Origin: Methylobacterium oryzihabitans
Lineage (GTDB): Bacteria; Pseudomonadota; Alphaproteobacteria; Rhizobiales; Beijerinckiaceae
NCBI RefSeq assembly: GCF_004004555.2
Contig: NZ_SACP01000035.1
Span: 1 to 61,073 of the forward strand
Length of the DNA: 61,073 nt
Direction: 5' to 3'
The notes beneath the pieces were generated by a model. That model did no database searches, had not been told where the DNA came from, and worked only from the letters and a program-made list of their open reading frames with translations. A program made the translations under genes and the position numbers. This document shows positions 9,121 through 17,652 of this stretch, piece by piece; positions within the stretch are counted from its first letter, which is position 1, and each line of letters begins with the position of its first letter.

Positions 9121-9498
9121 GCGGTGGCCAGCCCGGACCCGCCGGCGCCGCGGGTCGGCGTCCGCGCCGCGCCATGCCGGGCGCCACGACGGCACTTCAG
9201 GAAAAAGTCATCGTCGGCCCATGGCGGTGCCGTGTCCCCGTGCGGCCCGGCTGCCGCGTCGTCAGGCTTTCCTCAAGGTCTATGCCGGATGCTTCCCCGC
9301 ATCCACCGGGTCGTCCACGCCATGTCGCCTCAGCACGGTGCCGCCCCCGAGGTCCCGGTCCGGTGCCCGGCACCTGCGCCGTCCCGGCCGGACCGGACCT
9401 CCCCGCGACCCCGGGGAACCGGAACCTCCGCCCGGCATTGCGGCGGGCGCCGACGGCCGGCAAACATGGCGGCCCCTGCAATCGGAGACCAGACGGTC
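9121..9498. other. Gap without a supported gene
   Basis: Between the repeat pair and the cupin gene there are several overlapping open frames, but all are proline/arginine-rich translations of GC-rich DNA without domain similarity or a good ribosome site. It presumably carries the promoter of the cupin-mqo pair; I could not identify a convincing -35/-10 pair. Confidence 0.5.
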
Positions 9499-9897
9499 AT
9501 GATCCGCTGCGTGAGACTATGGACCGGTGACGACGGCAATTCCTGCTTCGAGGAAGGGCACATCGAGATCGGCGAGGGTCTGCACGGGAAGGCGTCCGGG
9601 CTGCCGATCGCGGTCACCGAACTGTCGTTCCAGGAGACGGCGTCGGGCGGCTCGTTCGCGTGGCACCAGGATCCGCAGCCGCAATTCGTCATCACCCTGT
9701 CGGGAACGCTCGAATTCGAGGTGAAGTCGGGAGCGACCTTCACCATCCGCCCGGGCGACGTGCTGCTGGCCCAGGACGACACCGGCTCCGGGCATCGCTG
9801 GAAGCTCGTCGGCGACGAGCCGTGGCGCCGCGCCTACGTCGTCTATCGACCGGACACCGAGATCCGCTTCGTGCCCGCGAGCCGGGCTGCCGCCTGA
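9499..9897 (+). CDS. Cupin domain protein
   Basis: Small 132-residue single-domain beta-barrel protein. The cupin signature is recognisable: FAWHQDPQPQFVITLSGTLEFEV (motif 1, with a His and Glu) and TIRPGDVLLAQDDTGSGHRW (motif 2, PGD...GH). Metal ligands would be His and Glu side chains of these motifs, but one of the usual motif-1 histidines is a Gln in PQPQF, so binding chemistry may differ. Start ATG at 9499 is preferred because the fold starts here; the longer in-frame upstream extension is Pro/Arg-rich. It precedes mqo by 17 nt and is probably cotranscribed, suggesting a regulatory or metabolite-binding role in malate oxidation; that is inference. Confidence 0.8.
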   Translation: MIRCVRLWTGDDGNSCFEEGHIEIGEGLHGKASGLPIAVTELSFQETASGGSFAWHQDPQPQFVITLSGTLEFEVKSGATFTIRPGDVLLAQDDTGSGHRWKLVGDEPWRRAYVVYRPDTEIRFVPASRAAA

Positions 9898-9914
9898 CGC
9901 AACTGGAGCTGTGC

Positions 9915-11423
9915 ATGTCCCTGGGATCGATCGATCGTCCCGACGTCGTCCTGATCGGCGCCGGCATCATGAGCGCCACCCTCGGCACGGTGCTGAAGGA
10001 GCTCGACCCGTCCCTGTCCGTCGTGATGGTCGAGACCCTGCACGACTGCGCGCAGGAATCCTCGCAGGGCTGGAACAACGCCGGCACCGGCCACGCCGCG
10101 AATTGCGAGCTGAACTACACGCCCCAGCGCCCCGACGGCACCGTCGACATCTCGCGCGCGCTCGAGGTGAACACTGAGTTCGACGTCTCGCGTCAGCTCT
10201 GGGCGCATCTGGTGCGGAAGGGCACGATCCCCGACCCGCGCGCCTTCATCCATCCCTGCCCGCACATGAGCTTCGTCTGGGGTGCCGGGAACGTCGCCTT
10301 CCTGCGCGAGCGCTACAAGGAGATGTCGGCCCACCACTGCTACCACGGCATGGAGTACACCGAGGACGGCAGGACGATCGCCGAGTGGGCGCCGCTGGTG
10401 ATGGAGGGCCGCGAGGACGGCGAACCTCTCGCGGCCACCCGCATCGTCACCGGCACCGACGTCGATTACGGCGCGCTGACCCATCTGCTGGTCAGGCAGC
10501 TCGCCGATCAGACCGGCTTCGAGGTGCACTACAACCGCAAGGTCGTCGATCTCGCGAAGGGCGATGACGGGCGCTGGACGGTCACGGTCGAGGACACCGG
10601 CGACGCGACGCGCCAGACCGTCTCGGCGAGGTTCGTGTTCATCGGCGCCGGCGGCGGCTCCCTGCCGCTGCTGCAGAAATCCGGCATCCCGGAAGGCAGG
10701 GGCTACGGCGGCTTCCCGGTCTCCGGCATCTGGCTGCGCTGCGACGTCGACGCGGTGTCCGAGCGCCACCACGCCAAGGTCTACGGCAAGGCCGGGGTCG
10801 GCTCGCCGCCGATGTCGGTACCCCACCTCGACACCCGGATCGTCGGCGGCAAGCGCTCGCTGCTGTTCGGGCCCTATGCCGGCTTCTCGTCGCGCTTCCT
10901 CAAGCACGGCTCGCTCGCCGACCTGTTCACCGCCCTGACCCACGACAACGTCGGGCCGCTGCTCGACGTCGCCAAGGACAACGTCAAGCTCACGGAATAC
11001 CTCGTCGGGCAGGTCCTGCAGAGCTCCAGCCGGCAATTCGCGACGCTGAAGCAGTTCTTCCCCCGCGCCGCGAAGAAGGACTGGCAGGAGGCGGTCGCCG
11101 GCCAGCGCGTCGAGACGATCCGGCCGTCCGGCCATGGCGGTCTGTTCGCGGGCGGCGAGCTCGAATTCGGCACCGAGGTGGTGGTCGCGGGCGACAAGTC
11201 GCTGTGCGCGCTGCTCGGCGCCTCGCCGGGCGCCTCCACCGCCGCGGTCATCGCGCTCCAGGTGCTCCAGGACTGCTTCGCCGACCGGCTCACCGAGGAT
11301 GCCTGGCTGCCGGCGCTCAAGCGCGTGATTCCGACCTACGGCATCGACCTGAAGACCGACGCCGGGGCCTGCCGCCGGACCCGCGCCGACACGGCCGCGG
11401 TCCTCAGGATCGAGAACGTCTAG
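9915..11423 (+). CDS. mqo: Malate:quinone oxidoreductase
   Basis: FAD-dependent, membrane-associated enzyme oxidising L-malate to oxaloacetate with electrons passed to quinone; a TCA-cycle alternative to NAD malate dehydrogenase. The 502-residue length is typical. The FAD-binding Rossmann motif is IGAGIMSATLG at residues 14-24, followed by SSQGWNNAGTGHA at 49-61, NVAFLRERYKEMSAHH, a central GAGGGSLPLLQKSGIPE and a C-terminal GASPGASTAA close to FAD. A GGAG lies 6 nt before the ATG at 9915. Coupling with a cupin gene upstream and proximity to fumC downstream put two consecutive TCA steps together, though fumC is in a separate unit behind a hairpin gap. Confidence 0.96.
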   Translation: MSLGSIDRPDVVLIGAGIMSATLGTVLKELDPSLSVVMVETLHDCAQESSQGWNNAGTGHAANCELNYTPQRPDGTVDISRALEVNTEFDVSRQLWAHLVRKGTIPDPRAFIHPCPHMSFVWGAGNVAFLRERYKEMSAHHCYHGMEYTEDGRTIAEWAPLVMEGREDGEPLAATRIVTGTDVDYGALTHLLVRQLADQTGFEVHYNRKVVDLAKGDDGRWTVTVEDTGDATRQTVSARFVFIGAGGGSLPLLQKSGIPEGRGYGGFPVSGIWLRCDVDAVSERHHAKVYGKAGVGSPPMSVPHLDTRIVGGKRSLLFGPYAGFSSRFLKHGSLADLFTALTHDNVGPLLDVAKDNVKLTEYLVGQVLQSSSRQFATLKQFFPRAAKKDWQEAVAGQRVETIRPSGHGGLFAGGELEFGTEVVVAGDKSLCALLGASPGASTAAVIALQVLQDCFADRLTEDAWLPALKRVIPTYGIDLKTDAGACRRTRADTAAVLRIENV

Positions 11424-11478
11424 AGCGCTTCACGATTGCGATGCGATCGCGAAGCTTCTCCAGGTCTTTGATTGTGCC

Positions 11479-11521
11479 GCATTTTCTACGACGAACCGGT
11501 CTCCGCTTCGTCGGAAAATGC
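11479..11521. terminator. Long bulged hairpin downstream of mqo
   Basis: GCATTTTC and CGACGAA (11479-11495, separated by TA) pair with TTCGTCG and GAAAATGC (11507-11521) across an 11-nt loop. It sits 56 nt after the mqo stop within the 264-nt gap before the ThrE-type gene and could terminate mqo or belong to a repeat family. There is no strong T-run after it, so an intrinsic terminator role is uncertain. Confidence 0.5.
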
Positions 11522-11687
11522 TCGAGAGCGGGGTCCACACGGTGCCATCGGATCCGTCTCCGGGTCGCTGGTCTTGCGGAAGTGTCGACGACCGGGCGGT
11601 CTCCGCCCCGTCGCAGGGCCGCATGCCCGACGAACCTGGAACCGGATCCGGTCGCACCCCGATCCGATGCCGTCGGGAGCCTCCGTC

Positions 11688-13040
11688 ATGTCGCAGACCG
11701 TCGCCGACCTCGTCACGCGGCCCGGCACGGTTTCGGTGCCGGGGGCAGGGCCGGGCCCGACGAGCGCCCCTTCTGAAGCGGGGGCGTCGCCCGACCTCGC
11801 CGCGCATCTCGCCCTGCGCGTGGGACGGCTGCTCCTCGTCAACGGGGCCGACACCCGCAGCGCGCTCGCCCGGATGGAGGAGGTCGGTGCCCTGGCCGGG
11901 CACCGCGTCCGCGCGCTGGCCCTGCCGGAAGGCGTGATCGTGACGGCCGGCGACGGCCCGGCGGAGCGCACCCGTCTCGGCCGGACGATCCCGGCGCTGG
12001 GCGTCGACATGGCCCGGCTCGGCGCGGTCGAGGGAGCCCTGGACGAGGTCCGGGCCGGCACCCTCGACGCCACCGGCCTCGATGCCCGTCTCGATGCGGC
12101 CGAGCGCGCGCAGGGCCATCCGGGCTGGCTGGTGGCGGCCGGCGTCGGCGTCACCGCCGCCGCGCTGGCCCGCCTCTTCGGTGCGGACTGGCCGGTGGTC
12201 GCCGCCGCCTTCGCGGCGGGTCTCGTCTCGACGGTCCTGCGCCGCCGGTTCGCCGCCGGCGGGCTCAACCCCTTTGCCGCGACGCTGGCCACCGCGCTCG
12301 TCAGCGGCCTCGTCGCGGTGCTGCTGATCCGGCTCGCCCCCGGCACCTCGGCCGTGCTCGGCCTCACCGCCGCCGGGATGATCCTCGTGCCCGGCGTGCC
12401 GCTGGTCAACGGCGTGCGCGACCTCGTCACCGGCCATGTCGGCACCGCGGTGGCGCGGCTCGCCACCGGTGCCGCGACCGTGCTGGCGATCGGCTTCGCG
12501 CTGGTCCTCGCCGCCGGCCTGACCGGCGCCGCCCTGCCGGTCGGCGAGGCGCCGGGCCGGCTGCCGGTGTGGCAGGATCTCGTGTTCTCGGCCGCGGCGG
12601 CGATCGGCTACGCGCTGCTGTTCAACGTGCCGGCCCGCCTCGTGCCGATCTGCATGGCCTGCAGCATGGCGAGCCACGGGCTGCGCACCGCGCTCGCGGA
12701 ATCCGGCGTCGATCTCCTCGCCGGCTCGGCGCTCGGGGCGCTCGCGGCGGGCGTCGTCGCCGGCCTCGCGGCCACGCGCTGCCGCGTTCCCGCCGTCACC
12801 TTCGCGTTTCCCGGCATCGTCGCGATGATCCCGGGCTCCTACGGCTTCCGCGCCGCGATCGGGGGCCTGCATCTGATGACGGAGGGTGCCGGCACCTCCG
12901 CGGCGCTCGTCGCCGAGACCGTCTCGCTGAGCCTGACCACCGCGGCGATGACGGTCGCGATCGGGATCGGCCTCGTCGTGGCCCTCGCGCTCGTTCCCGG
13001 GCGGCCGGCCTCCTCCCACCTCCCGCCCCACGGAGCCTGA
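11688..13040 (+). CDS. ThrE-type threonine/serine exporter family membrane protein
   Basis: A 450-residue fusion of the two domains known from ThrE/YjjP-YjjB: an N-terminal soluble region (LALRVGRLLLVNGADTRSAL, then PEGVIVTAG) and about ten hydrophobic helices, including LVPGVPLVNGVRDLVTGH and the second-domain FPGIVAMIPGSYGFRA. Family members export threonine and serine by proton antiport, but many homologues are uncharacterised. ATG at 11688 has GGGAG eight bases upstream; upstream in-frame codons (from 11472) cross the hairpin and are not protein-like. fumC starts 3 nt after the stop, so the two are probably cotranscribed, an uncommon pairing without an obvious pathway link. Confidence 0.85.
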   Translation: MSQTVADLVTRPGTVSVPGAGPGPTSAPSEAGASPDLAAHLALRVGRLLLVNGADTRSALARMEEVGALAGHRVRALALPEGVIVTAGDGPAERTRLGRTIPALGVDMARLGAVEGALDEVRAGTLDATGLDARLDAAERAQGHPGWLVAAGVGVTAAALARLFGADWPVVAAAFAAGLVSTVLRRRFAAGGLNPFAATLATALVSGLVAVLLIRLAPGTSAVLGLTAAGMILVPGVPLVNGVRDLVTGHVGTAVARLATGAATVLAIGFALVLAAGLTGAALPVGEAPGRLPVWQDLVFSAAAAIGYALLFNVPARLVPICMACSMASHGLRTALAESGVDLLAGSALGALAAGVVAGLAATRCRVPAVTFAFPGIVAMIPGSYGFRAAIGGLHLMTEGAGTSAALVAETVSLSLTTAAMTVAIGIGLVVALALVPGRPASSHLPPHGA

Positions 13041-13043
13041 CCG

Positions 13044-14504
13044 ATGCCCGACGCCACGCAAGACCATCCGGTGATGAAGGACCTGCCGATCGGCATCGAT
13101 GCCGCCGGGATGCGGGAGGAGTTCGACTCGATGGGCCAGGTCGCGGTGCCCGCCGACAAGTACTGGGGCGCGCAGACCCAGCGCTCGCTGCAGCACTTCT
13201 CGATCGGCCACGACCACATGCCGAAGGAGGTCTACCACGCCTACGGCATCGTCAAGAAGGCGGCGGCGCTGGTGAACCGGGAGGCCGGACGGCTGCCGGC
13301 GTGGAAGGCCGACGCCATCGTGAGGGCCGCCGACGAGGCGATCTCCGGGAAGCTCGACGACCACTTCCCGCTGTTCGTCTGGCAGACCGGCTCGGGCACC
13401 CAGTCGAACATGAACGTCAACGAGGTGCTGTCGAACCGGGCGATCCAGCTCCTCGGCGGCACGCTCGGCAGCCAGCACCCGGTCGGCCCGAACGACGACG
13501 TCAACATGGGCCAGTCCTCCAACGACAGCTTCCCGACCGCGATGCACGTCGCGGCGGTGACGCTGATCGACGAGCGCCTCGTGCCCGAACTGGCGAAGCT
13601 CGCCGCGACCATCGAGCGGAAGGCCGCCGGCTGGATGGACGTGGTGAAGGTCGGGCGCACCCATCTCGAGGACGCCACGCCGCTGTCGGTCGGGCAGGAA
13701 TGGTCGGGCTGGGCGGCGCAGTTGCGGGCGGCGGTGGCCGAGATCGAGCGCAGCCGCGAGGGCCTCTACGAACTCGCCCTCGGCGGCACCGCGGTCGGCA
13801 CCGGCCTCAACGCGCCGCAGGGCTTCTCGAAGAACGTCGCCGCCAGGATCGCGGAACTGACCGGCCGGCCGTTCGTGACCGCGCCGAACAAGTTCATGGC
13901 CCAGGGCTCGCTCGACGCGATGGTGCGGGCCTCCGCCGCCCTGCGCGGCGCCGCCGTCGCGCTGATGAAGATCGCCAACGACATGCGCTGGCTCGCCTCG
14001 GGCCCGCGCTGCGGTCTCGGCGAGCTGAAGCTGCCGGCCAACGAGCCCGGCTCGTCGATCATGCCCGGCAAGGTCAACCCGACCCAGTGCGAGGCGATGG
14101 TGATGATCGCGATCCAGGTGATCGGCGAGGACACGGCGGTCGCCTTCGCGGGCTCGCAGGGCAACTTCGAGCTGAACGCGATGCGCCCGATCATCATCAA
14201 CAACGTCCTGCACTCGGCGACCATCCTGGCCGACGGGGCGGAGAAGTTCCGGACCTATTCGGTCGAGGGCACCGACATCGACCGCGACAGGATCGGCGGC
14301 TACGTCGCCAACAACCTGATGCTCGTCACCGCGCTGTCGCCGGTGATCGGCTACCAGAACGCCGCCCACATCGCCGAGGACGCCCAGGCCACCGGCTCGA
14401 CCCTGAAGGCCGCCGCGCTCAAGTCGGGCCACGTGACCGAGGCGGAGTACGACGAGATCATCGTTCCGCGGAGCATGATCGGCGAGGGCGTCGCCGGCGC
14501 CTGA
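13044..14504 (+). CDS. fumC: Class II fumarase (fumarate hydratase)
   Basis: Iron-independent, homotetrameric fumarase converting fumarate to malate. The 486-residue sequence contains YWGAQTQRSLQHF near residue 37, SGTQSNMNVNEV, the SSNDSFPTAMHVAA segment, the catalytic loop GSSIMPGKVNPTQCEA around residue 336 and NFELNAMRP. The conserved core begins at about residue 24 (SMGQVAVPADKYWGAQ); ATG at 13044 gives an N-terminal extension of roughly 20 residues over many homologues, and an internal ATG at 13074 is the main alternative start. Three nucleotides separate it from the ThrE-like gene. Argininosuccinate lyase and aspartase are relatives, but the motifs fit fumarase best. Confidence 0.95.
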   Translation: MPDATQDHPVMKDLPIGIDAAGMREEFDSMGQVAVPADKYWGAQTQRSLQHFSIGHDHMPKEVYHAYGIVKKAAALVNREAGRLPAWKADAIVRAADEAISGKLDDHFPLFVWQTGSGTQSNMNVNEVLSNRAIQLLGGTLGSQHPVGPNDDVNMGQSSNDSFPTAMHVAAVTLIDERLVPELAKLAATIERKAAGWMDVVKVGRTHLEDATPLSVGQEWSGWAAQLRAAVAEIERSREGLYELALGGTAVGTGLNAPQGFSKNVAARIAELTGRPFVTAPNKFMAQGSLDAMVRASAALRGAAVALMKIANDMRWLASGPRCGLGELKLPANEPGSSIMPGKVNPTQCEAMVMIAIQVIGEDTAVAFAGSQGNFELNAMRPIIINNVLHSATILADGAEKFRTYSVEGTDIDRDRIGGYVANNLMLVTALSPVIGYQNAAHIAEDAQATGSTLKAAALKSGHVTEAEYDEIIVPRSMIGEGVAGA

Positions 14505-14580
14505 GCGACGCCGACATCCGCATCGCGAAAGCGATCCGGCAGGATCGCCAGAAGCGATCATCCGGATTCCGGATGACGGC
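14505..14580. repeat. Interspersed hairpin repeat unit
   Basis: Immediately after fumC there is a single unit related to those at 8941 and 52972: CATCCGCATCGCGAAAGCGATC, then GATCGCCAGAAGCGATCATCCGG. It lies between the convergent fumC and glcE-like genes, where a bidirectional stem-loop could serve as terminator. Confidence 0.65.
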
Positions 14581-14612
14581 GCCGGGAGGGGGCCGCCCGG
14601 CCGGCGCCTGCG

Positions 14613-15803
14613 CTACAGCCCGGCATACATCCGGCCCGGGTTGAACAGCCCGGCCGGATCGTGGGCGGCCTTGAGGCCGGCCGAGACCCGCATCAGCGGC
14701 TCGGCGAGCGGCTCGAACACCGGCACCGCCGCCCGCACCGCGTCGGGCGCCCGCACCAGCGTCGCGTGGCCGCCGCCCGGCCGCAGGGCGGCGCGCACGG
14801 CCTCGGCCCCGGCATCGCCCGAGGCCGGGGTGAGAACCCAGATCAGCCCGCCGCCCCAGTCGAAGAACCAGCGCGCCTCGCGGGCGGCGGCGATCGCGGC
14901 GGCCACCGCCGGGCCGCGGCTCGGGGCGGTGGAGAGGCGCCACACCGCTCCGTCCGCCGCCGCCGCCGCGAACGGCCGCACGTCGCGCACGCCGGCCCAC
15001 AGGGCGGCGGCCTCGTCGCCCTCGACCAGGGCCGGGCCCCCGAAGGCGCGCAGCAGGCGGCGCAGCTCCCCGAGCCGGTACTCGACCGAGGCGGAGAACC
15101 CCTCGATGCGCAGCAGCGTGCGCGCCTCGCCGCCGTCGATTCCCGCCGGCAGGTGGGCCGCGCCGGTGATCTCGAACGGCGAGCCGAGGGCGAGGCTCAT
15201 CGCCGCGACCGCGCGCGCGTCGTCGAGGCCGGCGAGGACCAGGGTCGCCGTGCGCTCGGGGATCGGCAGCACCTTGAACGTCACCTCGGTGAGGAAGCCG
15301 AGGGTGCCCCAGGAGCCGGCCATCAGCTTCACGAGGTCGAGGCCGGTGACGTTCTTCATCACCCGGCCGCCGGACTTCACCGCCTCGCCGCGGCCGTTGA
15401 TGAAGCGCACCCCGATCAGGCTGTCGCGGGCCGCGCCGCCGGCGATCCGGCGCGGGCCCGAGACGTTGCCGGCGGCGACGCCGCCGATCGTCGGCTCGCC
15501 GGCCGAGCCGAGGAGCGCGCGGTGGTCCATCGGCTCGAACGGCAGCATCTGGCGGCCGGCGGCGAGCCGCTCCTCGATCTCGGCCAGCGGAGTGCCGGCG
15601 CGGGCGGCGATGACGAGCTCGGCCGGCTCGTAGAGCGTGATGCCGCGCAGGGCCGCGGCCGAGAGCGTCGCCTCGTCCTGGGCCGGCCGGCCGAGTCCGG
15701 CGCGGGTGTTGCCGCCGACGAGCCGCAGCCGCTCCCGCCGCGCCGCCGCGGCGCTGACCACGGATGCCGCCTCGGCCTCGTCGCGGGGCTGGTAGGTGCT
15801 CAT
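14613..15803 (-). CDS. glcE: FAD-binding glycolate oxidase subunit GlcE-like protein
   Basis: PCMH-type flavoprotein resembling the GlcE subunit of the membrane-associated glycolate dehydrogenase GlcDEF, which oxidises glycolate to glyoxylate. The 396-residue protein (ATG at 15803) has the FAD-binding RLVGGNTRAGLG near residue 30, then ITLYEPAELVIAARAGTPLAEIE, IGGVAAGNVSGPRRIAGGAARD and GRVMKNVTGLDLVKLMAGSWGTLGFLTEV, all characteristic of GlcE, and the terminal PAGLFNPGRMYAGL. The start is chosen where similarity begins; upstream in-frame codons are Arg-rich. No glcD or glcF lies on either side in this window, so partners must be elsewhere or the protein is repurposed. Confidence 0.88.
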   Translation of the reverse strand: MSTYQPRDEAEAASVVSAAAARRERLRLVGGNTRAGLGRPAQDEATLSAAALRGITLYEPAELVIAARAGTPLAEIEERLAAGRQMLPFEPMDHRALLGSAGEPTIGGVAAGNVSGPRRIAGGAARDSLIGVRFINGRGEAVKSGGRVMKNVTGLDLVKLMAGSWGTLGFLTEVTFKVLPIPERTATLVLAGLDDARAVAAMSLALGSPFEITGAAHLPAGIDGGEARTLLRIEGFSASVEYRLGELRRLLRAFGGPALVEGDEAAALWAGVRDVRPFAAAAADGAVWRLSTAPSRGPAVAAAIAAAREARWFFDWGGGLIWVLTPASGDAGAEAVRAALRPGGGHATLVRAPDAVRAAVPVFEPLAEPLMRVSAGLKAAHDPAGLFNPGRMYAGL

Positions 15804-15906
15804 CGGGTGGGTCTCGCAGGGGGATGCCGGGCGCCGGCGGGGGCGCGCATCCTGGCGAAGCCGCCCCGGCTTGCCCAGCCCACCGGGCCCGAAAAACGCG
15901 CCGGAT

Positions 15907-17337
15907 TCAGGCGGCCGATGCCCGCGCCCGGCGCTGGGTCTCGACCGCGCCGCGCAGGCCCGCGATGTCGAAGCGCCAGACCAGGGCGCCGTAGACCGCC
16001 GCACCCAGCCCGACGCAGGCCGGCAGGGCGAGCCACGGGTCGAGGCCGCGCAGGGGCAGCACGGCGGCGAGCATGGCGAGCGTCGCGGCCGCCGCCGCCG
16101 CGAGGTCGCGCCAGGGCAGGTGCAGCCGCCCCTTCCCGGTGAGCGCCCGCGCGGCCAGGAAGGCGGCGGCGGCGAGGAAGCCGAGGGTCTGCGCCACCGC
16201 GACCCCGATCGGCCCGAGCGGGCCGGGCAGCGCGACGAGCCCGAGCGCGTTGACGGCGGCGCCGACGACGGCGGCGACGATCACCGGCAGGGTGCGGCGG
16301 CGGATCTGGAACACCGGGTTGAGGGCGTAGTTCATCGCCGCGAAGGCGACGAGGCCGGGCAGCATCGGCAGCAGGTAGCGCGAAAAATGGCCCTGGAAGG
16401 CGGCCGGCACCGCGATCGCCTCGATCGCCGGCAGCACGGCCCAGAACCCCGCGGCGCTCGGCAGGATCAGCGCCGCCACCACCGCGACGTTGCGCGCCAC
16501 CTGCTCCTCCCCGGCGGCGTGCCCGCCCTCCTCCTCGGCTCGCACGGCGATCTGGAACAGCAGCACGTCGAGGGCGGCGCCCAGCGTGCCGAACACCCGG
16601 GTGCCGATGTCGGAGGCGAGGGAGAAGTAGCCGGATTCCGAGAAGCCGCCGAAGGCCGCGATGACGCTGCGGTTGGCGAACGGCATCAGCTGGTAGACGA
16701 CGTTGGCGGCGATCAGCGGCAGGCCGTAGGCGATGAAGACCTGCAGGGTGGTGCGGCCCCGGCCGGTCTCCGGGCGGTGGCGCGGGTCGGTGAGGCCGCG
16801 GTGGATCAGCACCGCGGCGAGGAACTGGCTGATGCCCGCCGCCGCGATGACCGCGGTGGCGTCGCCGGTGAGCCAGGCGGTGGCGACCATCAGCACCAGG
16901 GCGAGGCCGCTCTTCACCAGGACCAGCTTGAGGTAGAGCCCGCCGATGAACCGGGCCCGGGCCAGCGTGGTCTGGTAGTCGAAGAACCCGATCCCGACCG
17001 CGGTCGCCACCGCCGCCGCCGCGAGGGTGGCGGGCGGACCGGCGACGGGCCGCCCGGCGAGGCACAGCAGGGCCGCCGCCGTGAGGCACAGGGCGGTGAC
17101 CGCGTAGGCGCGGTCGAGCATCGCGCGGATCCACGGCTCCTCGCCGCGGACCCGCTCGGAATAGAACCGCGTCGCCGACAGCCGCAGCCACTCGAAGAAC
17201 AGCGTGGTGAGCACCACCGAGCCGGCGATGCCGAGGGCGAACCGGCCGAAATCCGCCGGCCCGAGGATCTGCGCCAGCAGCAGCCCGAGGGCGAGGTTCA
17301 GGACCGCGTTGACCACGTAGGCTGCGATGACCGCCAT
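15907..17337 (-). CDS. Polysaccharide flippase (oligosaccharide translocase, second copy)
   Basis: Second Wzx/PST-like integral membrane protein of the window, 476 residues, with about 12 to 14 hydrophobic segments. The N-terminal pattern VNAVLNLALGLLLAQILGPADFGRFALG is the usual first-helix/loop signature of lipopolysaccharide flippases; later segments include an FANRSVIAAFGGFSESGYFS-like loop and an LNPVFQIRRRTLP cytoplasmic loop. It shows no close resemblance by eye to the flippase at 4766 beyond the fold. On the minus strand its upstream neighbours are a GT4 transferase and a methyltransferase, forming the second polysaccharide block. Confidence 0.88.
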   Translation of the reverse strand: MAVIAAYVVNAVLNLALGLLLAQILGPADFGRFALGIAGSVVLTTLFFEWLRLSATRFYSERVRGEEPWIRAMLDRAYAVTALCLTAAALLCLAGRPVAGPPATLAAAAVATAVGIGFFDYQTTLARARFIGGLYLKLVLVKSGLALVLMVATAWLTGDATAVIAAAGISQFLAAVLIHRGLTDPRHRPETGRGRTTLQVFIAYGLPLIAANVVYQLMPFANRSVIAAFGGFSESGYFSLASDIGTRVFGTLGAALDVLLFQIAVRAEEEGGHAAGEEQVARNVAVVAALILPSAAGFWAVLPAIEAIAVPAAFQGHFSRYLLPMLPGLVAFAAMNYALNPVFQIRRRTLPVIVAAVVGAAVNALGLVALPGPLGPIGVAVAQTLGFLAAAAFLAARALTGKGRLHLPWRDLAAAAAATLAMLAAVLPLRGLDPWLALPACVGLGAAVYGALVWRFDIAGLRGAVETQRRARASAA

Positions 17338-17483
17338 CGGATGACACTATCTCTCGCGGCAGGGGCCGCCGGAACCGGGCGGGTGGGCCACGTCTCTGTG
17401 GCGGCATCACGTCGGAGGGGGAGGTCGGGTTCTCGATCTCCCCGCGGGCGCAGGGCGGCCCCTAAAAATTCCTTCCAGAATCA

Positions 17484-17652
17484 AGCGCGGGATCCCCTCT
17501 CCCGAGTGGGAGAGGGGTAGGGGTGAGGGTGGCTCGGGTTCCGGAATAGACATCAAGCGTCGAGCTGCGCAGCTCAACCGTCGGCGCTTTGTTCTGGACG
17601 CGAGCCACCCTCACCCCCGGCCCCTCTCCCACTCGGGAGAGGGGAGGCGCGC
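17484..17652. repeat. Inverted-arm repeat of the CCCCTCTCCC type
   Basis: Two long arms face each other: CCCCTCTCCCGAGTGGGAGA with GGGGTGAGGGTGGCTCGG near 17494-17537 on the left, and CGAGCCACCCTCACCCC with CCCCTCTCCCACTCGGGAGA near 17600-17644 on the right. The spacer holds the palindrome GAGCTGCGCAGCTC. A second full copy lies at 24523-24706 and an internally deleted one at 32586-32640. The right arm supplies the last codons and the stop of the adjacent glycosyltransferase gene. Confidence 0.8.

Noticed and set aside
9124..9498. N-terminal extension of the cupin protein
   Set aside because: The extra 125 residues are Pro/Arg-rich without a fold and cross the intergenic gap; the cupin domain starts at 9499.
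11430..14561. Minus-strand open frame of about 1040 codons opposite ThrE-type gene and fumC
   Set aside because: Arg/Gly/His-rich shadow caused by third-position GC bias; the opposite strand has two clear genes.
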